Below, in pieces: positions 57,152 to 64,000 of a DNA stretch of 64,000 bases. Origin of the DNA: an uncultured Candidatus Poseidoniales archaeon. Lineage in GTDB: Archaea; Thermoplasmatota; Poseidoniia; Poseidoniales; Poseidoniaceae. The position numbers and the translations under genes were made by a program. The notes under the pieces were generated by a model. That model saw nothing but the letters and a program-made list of their open reading frames with translations. It searched no databases and was not told the DNA's origin. Location: assembly GCA_902625885.1 (NCBI GenBank), contig CACODE010000003.1, positions 1-64,000 of the forward strand, given 5' to 3'. Position 1 is the stretch's first letter, and each line of letters begins with the position of its first letter.

Positions 57152-58492
57152 TCAACCCCCCATAACCCCGAGTCCTGTGAAAAGGATAGAGATTGCAAAG
57201 ACAAACGCCGTTATGCACCCGAAAACAACGTTAAACACTTTCAGATTGAATTCGCGTCCTTCGCTCTTCTCTGCGACGAAATCCCGTACGGTGTCCTTTA
57301 CCGAAGCCGATCCTTCAATGAGGCTGCTAACGATTTTCTCCTCCCAACCGATGAAGATACCCACCACGATGGCCAAAGCTGCAGAAGAAATCATATCGGG
57401 AATTGGAAGGAAAGACTGGATCAATTCAAGGATGGTTGACGAAACAATCAGTAGCATCAAAATCACAATAATGCGAATCAGCCATCGGTTTTCTTTGCTC
57501 TTGGTGTCGACGATGTCGTAGTGCAGTAAAATGAACATGAAAAGGATCGGTGTGTAGAGATAGACAAGCGCTTCTGAGGTGAAATCATACCATATGGAGT
57601 AAGCATAGGGGAAATCCTCACAGGATGTTTCGTAGCAACTCCGAACGATGTCTAAAACAGCATAATCCGCCAGACCAGCGATAAACCCAATAATGAAAAT
57701 AATGAACGTGAGGACCCCAAACGGCGAAATACCGATTTTGTATGAGCGCCAAATTTCACCTGAGCAGAGAACCAGTATGGCTCCTGCACCTAGTGTGAGG
57801 CGCATGTTCACACCACCCCACCAACTGTAGGAGGCGTACATGGCCGTTTCAATTGACTGCCGTTGGAAAAAGTAGTCGTTGATTGATAGAACCTGTGAAA
57901 GCCAGTACGTCATCGTTTCACCGTGAATGCCTATGAGGAGAAGTCCAGCGACCATTGATATTTTCCGCAGTCTGAGGTCCTCATCTCGCACTTCAGTGAC
58001 GACAAAACGGATGTATATGGCCACCATGACGAGGTACCCTGGTATATGCAGAAAATTTTCAACGTTGTAGTGAGCGAAATCGGTCATGAGGTGTAGCGTG
58101 GTAAAGAACACCGCTCCCGCAAAAGACATGCTGAGAAGGAACCAAAGGTCCCATTCCTTCTGGATTATTCGAAACGGAAAGAAGAAGGGGAGGAGGGCCA
58201 TCAAAACGACCGCACAGCTGAGGAAGAGGTTGGTTGCCGTGAAAGCAAAAGTCCCGGATACTTTGTTCAGGTAGAGGGAGGAGAATTCACCTTGGGCGCC
58301 GTACCTGAATTCCAAAACAGCCGTCATGAGGTAGCTCAGTCCCAGAAAAATAAGAATCCAACCAAGGATGCAACCCGTTATTCGATTGGTGGATGATTGT
58401 GAGTCACTGCGCCCGATGATGGAAAGTGTGGCGATGCCGAGAACAAGATCCACCACCGCAGCGATGGGGACCATTGATTGAATCTCGACCAT
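57152..58492 (-). CDS. Multi-TM membrane protein of unknown function (module protein 'A2')
   Basis: 446 aa; C-terminal ILELIQSFLPIPDMISSAALAIVVGIFIGWEEKIVSSLI matches 38743..40134. Confidence 0.75.
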   Translation of the reverse strand: MVEIQSMVPIAAVVDLVLGIATLSIIGRSDSQSSTNRITGCILGWILIFLGLSYLMTAVLEFRYGAQGEFSSLYLNKVSGTFAFTATNLFLSCAVVLMALLPFFFPFRIIQKEWDLWFLLSMSFAGAVFFTTLHLMTDFAHYNVENFLHIPGYLVMVAIYIRFVVTEVRDEDLRLRKISMVAGLLLIGIHGETMTYWLSQVLSINDYFFQRQSIETAMYASYSWWGGVNMRLTLGAGAILVLCSGEIWRSYKIGISPFGVLTFIIFIIGFIAGLADYAVLDIVRSCYETSCEDFPYAYSIWYDFTSEALVYLYTPILFMFILLHYDIVDTKSKENRWLIRIIVILMLLIVSSTILELIQSFLPIPDMISSAALAIVVGIFIGWEEKIVSSLIEGSASVKDTVRDFVAEKSEGREFNLKVFNVVFGCITAFVFAISILFTGLGVMGG

Positions 58493-58602
58493 GAATCTTC
58501 ACATGCCCTACTGGAAATAGAGGTTCCGTCGTCATCAGCATAAAAGCCCAAGATTCAGAATCGGGGTAGAGACGCTGAAGTGAGAGGGTTGGAGTGTTCA
58601 CC

Positions 58603-59364
58603 TCAAACAATTTTGGAAGAGGGTGAGCGAACAAAAGAAGGGGTGAGGAGATGGTAAGAGAGCCTTTGCGTTCCCTTGCCTTTGGACTTCTTTCCAATCA
58701 GTTCCACACGACCGAGTTCCGAAGTGTTGCTCACGTGGGTTCCAGCGCAAGGACATAGATCGACCTGGTCGCCAATTTGAACGACGCGTAGGTCTCTAAC
58801 GCTTGCTGGGAGGAGGTTCATGTTGGTTCTGTCGGGCGGCATGATGGTGTTGATTTCCTCTCTTGTCATGACGGAATCCGATACTTTCAGACCCGTATTG
58901 ATGTGCCCGTTCACCACGTCCACCAACCGTTCCATCATGGCCTCGTCAAAAGAAATAGGATTGAAATCGATACGCGACTTTTCTGCATGAATTTGATTGC
59001 CGACGGTTCGCACGCCGTTGAACAGTTCGTAAGCAATACCGCTCATGAGATGTTGAGCCGTGTGCATGCGCATGTGAGCGTACCGAGTGTCCCAGTCAAC
59101 GGTACCGCGAACTTCATCGCCAACAACAAGTTGGTGTTCGGTTTCTACCGTGTGCTGAACATCACCCCTACCGCGAACTTCCTGCACGTTGATGTCGCCA
59201 TTGGGACCTGACAGAACACCTGTGTCCCAGTACTGTCCCCCACCAAGTGGGTAGAACAAGGTCCGGTCGAGAACAATGGAATTGCCATCAATCGCTACGA
59301 CTTGAGCGTCAAACGTTCGTGCGTAAGCCGCTTCAATGCTCTCGAGGTACAATTTCACCGTCAT
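58603..59364 (-). CDS. alaX: Alanyl-tRNA editing protein AlaX
   Basis: LDRTLFYPLGGGQYWDTG, MRMHTAQHLMSGI (HxxxH), VDLCPCAGTHVSNTSELG. Confidence 0.93.
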   Translation of the reverse strand: MTVKLYLESIEAAYARTFDAQVVAIDGNSIVLDRTLFYPLGGGQYWDTGVLSGPNGDINVQEVRGRGDVQHTVETEHQLVVGDEVRGTVDWDTRYAHMRMHTAQHLMSGIAYELFNGVRTVGNQIHAEKSRIDFNPISFDEAMMERLVDVVNGHINTGLKVSDSVMTREEINTIMPPDRTNMNLLPASVRDLRVVQIGDQVDLCPCAGTHVSNTSELGRVELIGKKSKGKGTQRLSYHLLTPSFVRSPSSKIV

Positions 59365-59402
59365 GGTGATGGTACGGTTGAGATGTTGATGAGGTTAACC
59401 TT

Positions 59403-60494
59403 TCACGCTGACGTGTTGACCGGAAGAGGATTTTTTTCGTGAAGGGCGAGTTGTCGCTTGAGTTCTCTAAAGCTGATCATCTTCCCGTTGACTTCATCCC
59501 ATAGTCTCAATTTGATGGTTTTGAGACTGCTGAAAAAGCGGAGTTCTGGTGCCTGTTGGAAGAAGGGGTGAGAGAAATGGCATCGTTCGAGGTTGTAGTT
59601 GGGAATCATCGGGTTGAGGTGATGGATGTGATGATAGCCAATGTTGCCAGAGAACCACTGGAGAATTTTTGGAAGGTTGTAATAGCTGCTGCCCTCCATC
59701 GCTGCCGCCGTGTAATCCCACTCTTTGCCTGAAGCCCAATACGTATCTTCGAATTGGTGTTGGACATAAAACAACCAGAGACCGAAACCGGCGGCCACCG
59801 CCATCATGGTGAATTGCATGAGAAGCCAGGTACCAAAGCCGTAGATCATGCTCATACCGATGCACCAACCGGCAAGGGTGATGTTCATGAGGTGTACGGA
59901 TTGCCTCTCTTTCTTTTTGGCTTTGGAATTTGGGAAGCGTTGAAGGATGACGAACAACACGATGGGTGCGAACACGAACAGGATAATGGGGTTGCGTATG
60001 AATCGGTAACTTAGTTGCAATCGACGGGAAGATGATACGTACTCTTCAACCGTTAAGGTCCAGATGTCACCAATGCCTCTGCGGTCGAGGTCCCCGTTGG
60101 TAGCATGGTGCCGTGCGTGTTCCCAACTCCACTGCCGGTAAGGTGTGAAAGTGAGCATACCGGTGATGAAACCAATGATGCTGTTGGCTCGTTTGGATTT
60201 AAGGAAAGAGCCGTGACCGCAATCGTGGAAGATAATGAAGGCTCGAACCATGAACAGGCCACCGAGAACAGCTGGCGGAATGCAAAGCCAGAGCGAGACG
60301 TCTTTCAAAAAATAAATAGAAACCCAAATGGCAAAAATCGGAACGAGGGTGTTGATCAGTTGCCACGTGGCGCGACCCGTGTGCGGTTGTTGGAACTCGG
60401 CGACGAGTTTTTTCCACTCTCGCTTGGACGAACGTTTCCTCTTTTGGGTTGTTTTTTGGAGGTTTTCTGTCGGATGAGTTCCCATCTGCATCAC
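59403..60494 (-). CDS. Fatty-acid-desaturase-family membrane protein
   Basis: Three histidine boxes: HDCGH, HARHH, HHIHH; FYVQHQFEDTYW; TM layout. Confidence 0.92.
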   Translation of the reverse strand: MMQMGTHPTENLQKTTQKRKRSSKREWKKLVAEFQQPHTGRATWQLINTLVPIFAIWVSIYFLKDVSLWLCIPPAVLGGLFMVRAFIIFHDCGHGSFLKSKRANSIIGFITGMLTFTPYRQWSWEHARHHATNGDLDRRGIGDIWTLTVEEYVSSSRRLQLSYRFIRNPIILFVFAPIVLFVILQRFPNSKAKKKERQSVHLMNITLAGWCIGMSMIYGFGTWLLMQFTMMAVAAGFGLWLFYVQHQFEDTYWASGKEWDYTAAAMEGSSYYNLPKILQWFSGNIGYHHIHHLNPMIPNYNLERCHFSHPFFQQAPELRFFSSLKTIKLRLWDEVNGKMISFRELKRQLALHEKNPLPVNTSA

Positions 60495-60576
60495 CTACGC
60501 CACAAGGCGCTTCTAACCCGTGCCAGCGTGTGCCACCTAAGAAAGTGGTGTTTTTCGCCACACCTAAATACGCCGT

Positions 60577-61302
60577 TTAAACGAGCGTTGGTAATTGCTC
60601 AAGCGCTCGTAAAACTGCGCTGTCAAAAGACAGGTCATCAAGATTTTTTGAAAGGTGAGGTGTGCATTGCTCGATAAAACCACGACTGGGTGACCATGAC
60701 GGTTTATTGAGCCACCACAATTCGGTCATGCCGTCTCCACGCGAGAGGAAAAGATCGGGGTTGGGAGCTGTTGTTGCATCCTCTGATACAACCGTTCCGC
60801 CAAACCACGGAACAGTGACGGGGAAAGAAAGTGTGATTGGTGGATGTGGAGAAAGTGAGTGTTGACGGTTTCCGGGTCCCCGTTTCTCCGAGCTTTCGGT
60901 CAACGCAAGACGGTCCACCGTGAGAAGCGTGGGTTTGTCTCGTTCTGTAGACGTAAGTTCGAGATGTATGGTTTGGTTCTTTTTTGTTGATGAGAGCACG
61001 CGCGTGCGGGTCAAGAATTGCACGCCATGACGGGCAATGTTAGCGGCGAGATGTTTCATAATCCAGTCCCAGCGACATCCCCAACCGTCGGCATTGGATT
61101 GAAGAGAAAGGAAGGTTTGTTGCTCTGAAGTAAAGTACGTGTTGAGAAGGTTTTGATCGACAACACGTCCTGGGTGATTGACCGGTAAACCGAGTTCGGC
61201 TTCCATTTCAATGATGGTGACGTCGTTCTTTTCCACCAAGTGGTGTGCAAGAACAAGAGCCTCGATGGTACCGCCGATGAGAGCAATGCGCAAACACATC
61301 AC
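60577..61302 (-). CDS. Short FAD/NAD-binding Rossmann-like oxidoreductase
   Basis: IALIGGTIEALVLAHHLVEKNDVTIIEMEAELGLP dinucleotide-binding N-terminus; 241 aa; overlaps the ferredoxin stop. Confidence 0.6.
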   Translation of the reverse strand: MMCLRIALIGGTIEALVLAHHLVEKNDVTIIEMEAELGLPVNHPGRVVDQNLLNTYFTSEQQTFLSLQSNADGWGCRWDWIMKHLAANIARHGVQFLTRTRVLSSTKKNQTIHLELTSTERDKPTLLTVDRLALTESSEKRGPGNRQHSLSPHPPITLSFPVTVPWFGGTVVSEDATTAPNPDLFLSRGDGMTELWWLNKPSWSPSRGFIEQCTPHLSKNLDDLSFDSAVLRALEQLPTLV

Positions 61303-61505
61303 CGTTCTGGTAGGATATCAAGGGCATAAACCGGGCACGACGGTAAACAAATTCGGCAGTGAGTACAGTTTGGTTCGTCAACGTGTATCATACGATCTAC
61401 AAGCGTGAGGACTTGCACTGGACATAGAGCAACGCAAGCTCCGCAACCAAAACACCGATCTTCTTTGACGACAAGTTCGTGAAGGGAAACTCGCGCCATA
61501 TCCAC
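61299..61505 (-). CDS. 2x[4Fe-4S] ferredoxin
   Basis: CFGCGACVALCP and CTHCRICLPSCP cluster motifs. Confidence 0.93.
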   Translation of the reverse strand: MDMARVSLHELVVKEDRCFGCGACVALCPVQVLTLVDRMIHVDEPNCTHCRICLPSCPVYALDILPER

Positions 61506-61803
61506 TGCAGCGGACCTTCATTCAAGACTGCTTCGCCTTCCAGAAGAATTCATTCAGTTAATTTTCGTGTTAGATTCAAACACGGTTTGCTCGCCCCTAT
61601 GTTTCCACTGGAACAAATCTTTCTAAAGAGTAAGACGGGAAAGAATTCGATGATAGAATCGATCCGAAAGAAAACCCGTGGGATATGGTCGCGAGAAGTA
61701 CATGAACATTAAGGAAAAAGAAATTGTGTTTTTCATTCAACGATCAGAAAAAAATCTTCCAGTGGAAATAATGGGGTCAGACCCACATCTTCATTGAAGA
61801 GTT

Positions 61804-63135
61804 GTGCATCCGCAGGTTATGGTGTTGTATTCAGCCGGACGAACCACTTCTTATCCTGTTGATCCTCCACCTGTGGGACTTCGATTTCACTATCTCGGCG
61901 GCGGAGATGAAGTGGGGAATGTTGGCGTGGTTATCGAAGACGCAGATGGCACGCGACTTCTCTTGGATTATGGCCTTGCTCCCACATCACCACCCAGATA
62001 CCCTATCGAAGCGCCGCCAGTACAAGACGCCGTGATGACGCATTCTCATGTGGATCATATCGGCATGGCTCCTTGGCTTTGCGCTAACCATCGAACACGT
62101 CTTCACGGTACGGCTTTAACCGCTTCTCTTTCCGAAATGATGTGGCGAGACTGCTACAAAATCAGCTCGATAGAGAAGTACCCATTAGCCTGGGACAAAA
62201 GAGACATCGATACAGCCCTTGATTCTTGGTATCATCATGACTTTGGTCAGTCTTGGAAACACCATAATTGGGAATTAACGTTTCACAGAGCCGGTCACAT
62301 TCCAGGTGCCGCTATGCTTCACGTTCAAACCCCAGAGAAATCAATTCTTCTCACGGGTGATTTTGATACCAGGGATTCATCACTTGTTGAAGGAGCTAAA
62401 CCCGTTTTAGCCGACATTTTGTTCATTGAGGGGACGTACGGCGGACGTTATCATCCTGACAAAATGGAAGAAACAGAACGCTTCTTGGAAGCCGTCGATC
62501 GTGTTGTAAGACGAGGTGGAACGGTCCTGATACCTGCTTTTGCTAACGGCAGAACCCAAGATGTTGTCATGATCTTGCACAAACATCGACCTCATCTCAA
62601 CGTTCATGTAGACGGCATGGGAAAACGTGTAGCGAAAAACCATCTTTCACATCCCTCTTTTCTCAAAGATGCATCAGGCCTTGAAAGGGCCTGGCGATGG
62701 GCAAAAAAAGTGTCCAGCAAGTCTGACAAAAAGAAGGCTCTCAGTGCTGATGTTATTGTATCAACTTCAGGGATGCTTGAAGGCGGGCCGGCCCTTTGGT
62801 ACCTCAATCGACTGAGGCACGACCGAAAAAACGCCGTGTTCTTTACCGGCTACCAAGCTGAAGGCACCGGTGGGAGGGAACTCCTCGAGACAAGCCACCT
62901 TAACATCTATCGCGAACGCGTCTATGTACCACTTGAGACAGAACAATTCTCGTTTTCAACGCATGCAGGCCAGAAGGAGATTTTGGAGTTCGCCAAAGCA
63001 TGCCAAGCAAAACACGTGATTGTGTACCATGCCGATGCCCAAACAGCCCGACCCCCCCTTCTCGCTGCTCTCCAAGAACAAGGACACACTGTACACGAAC
63101 CCCAAAACGGGAAGTCCTACATCATCCAAGACTGA
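61804..63135 (+). CDS. MBL/beta-CASP nuclease (archaeal CPSF2/RNase J-like)
   Basis: MTHSHVDHIGMAPWL, HRAGHIPGAAMLHV, LLTGDFDTRD, IPAFANGRTQDVVMIL, STSGMLEGGPALWYL; GTG or downstream ATG start. Confidence 0.88.
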   Translation: MHPQVMVLYSAGRTTSYPVDPPPVGLRFHYLGGGDEVGNVGVVIEDADGTRLLLDYGLAPTSPPRYPIEAPPVQDAVMTHSHVDHIGMAPWLCANHRTRLHGTALTASLSEMMWRDCYKISSIEKYPLAWDKRDIDTALDSWYHHDFGQSWKHHNWELTFHRAGHIPGAAMLHVQTPEKSILLTGDFDTRDSSLVEGAKPVLADILFIEGTYGGRYHPDKMEETERFLEAVDRVVRRGGTVLIPAFANGRTQDVVMILHKHRPHLNVHVDGMGKRVAKNHLSHPSFLKDASGLERAWRWAKKVSSKSDKKKALSADVIVSTSGMLEGGPALWYLNRLRHDRKNAVFFTGYQAEGTGGRELLETSHLNIYRERVYVPLETEQFSFSTHAGQKEILEFAKACQAKHVIVYHADAQTARPPLLAALQEQGHTVHEPQNGKSYIIQD

Positions 63136-63170
63136 CACGGAATGCAATTTATTCAAACGTTGGTGCATCA

Positions 63171-63671
63171 CTAAATTACTGAGGCCGATGATTTCATTCG
63201 GTTGATATCGTATTTAGGTGGGAAAGCAATCAAACGGATCAAGAGGAAATTGAAGAAACCAAACACGCAGGTGTTGAAAAGCCAGACTAACCGGTGATGG
63301 ACCCCATAACCCTCAACCAGTGTGTACGTGATCCACGTTGTGACGATTAATTGGCTCGCATAAACGATGATTGCTCTGTACAAACTTCGTCGATATGGAA
63401 ACGATGACTTGAACGTGAACTTGTAATGGACATAGTGAGATTCCACCATACCGATGGCGCATGAAATGGACCATGCAGCAACCGCCGCATGACCTGGCCA
63501 GACATTCAGTACGTAGAGAATTTCATACAAGACCCATGCAAAAGCGGTGTTGATCACACCGATGAGACTGAATTTTACAAATTCACTCATCATGATGGAC
63601 GTGTTCCAACTTTTACTCTGGTTCTTTTCGTGCAGAACTAACCTCTCCAACCGCTTAATGCTACCAACCAA
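63171..63671 (-). CDS. GtrA-family membrane protein
   Basis: FVKFSLIGVINTAFAWVLYEIL, four TM segments, YKFTFKS. Confidence 0.8.
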   Translation of the reverse strand: MVGSIKRLERLVLHEKNQSKSWNTSIMMSEFVKFSLIGVINTAFAWVLYEILYVLNVWPGHAAVAAWSISCAIGMVESHYVHYKFTFKSSFPYRRSLYRAIIVYASQLIVTTWITYTLVEGYGVHHRLVWLFNTCVFGFFNFLLIRLIAFPPKYDINRMKSSASVI

Positions 63672-63737
63672 GACAATTCAATTCAACTGATGGTTGAATT
63701 GACAATCTCTTGAAAACCCCCGCAACCTACGCGAGGC

Positions 63738-64000
63738 GTGTCAGATGTCGGCCCGTCGTTGGACTACTATCTTCGAGTGTTTGGAAACTTTGAATTTTCC
63801 GTCTCCGGCATCTTTGCCCTCAACCATGCAGTAGCCATCCTCGGTGCCATCACTGGTCTTTTCCTTATCGGGCTTGCCATTTTCATTTTTAGGTCTGGCA
63901 GCAAGGATTTGAAGAATCAAGCCATTGGGATGATTTTGCTGATTGAGGGTTTCATGGCTGCTACACTTGCCTTTTACTGGATTTACCCCTTTTCACTTGG
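63738..64000 (+). CDS. N-terminus of a multi-TM membrane protein, truncated by the right edge
   Basis: Open frame VSDVGPSLDYYLRVFGNFEFSVSGIFALNHAVAILGAITGLFLIGLAIFIFRSGSKDLKNQAIGMILLIEGFMAATLAFYWIYPFSL. Confidence 0.55.
   Translation, partial: MSDVGPSLDYYLRVFGNFEFSVSGIFALNHAVAILGAITGLFLIGLAIFIFRSGSKDLKNQAIGMILLIEGFMAATLAFYWIYPFSL

Overview
The window reads as a compact, gene-dense archaeal chromosome segment with two tRNA genes (Asp-GTC, Leu-GAG). It carries archaeal housekeeping genes (diphthine synthase, Trm5-like tRNA methyltransferase, stand-alone GMP synthase glutaminase subunit, AlaX, beta-CASP nuclease, geranylgeranyl-reductase family) mixed with many lipoprotein and secreted-protein genes. 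The overall character suggests a marine Poseidoniales (Marine Group II)-like euryarchaeon; this is inference. I saw no CRISPR array, rRNA, transposase or prophage. The strongest candidates for undescribed biology are: (1) a duplicated head-to-head pair, LVIVD-type beta-propeller (-) / membrane-anchored cupredoxin-like protein with an EF-hand-type loop (+), at 45.3-48.0 kb and 48.7-51.2 kb, with a SCO1/SenC gene between the copies; (2) a duplicated two-gene membrane module (multi-TM protein with a conserved 'ELxQSxxPxxxMxS...IGWEE' C-terminus plus a one-TM beta-rich ectodomain protein) at 38.0-40.1 kb and 56.5-58.5 kb, whose ectodomain also resembles the C-terminus of a sodium:solute symporter at 10.4-11.0 kb, with a possible third copy cut by the right edge; (3) a 1023-aa secreted protein with five minimal one-disulfide LDL-receptor-A-like repeats; (4) a fatty-acid-desaturase-family gene in one operon-like run with a 2x[4Fe-4S] ferredoxin and an FAD-type protein. 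All assignments come from reading motifs; no database search was run.
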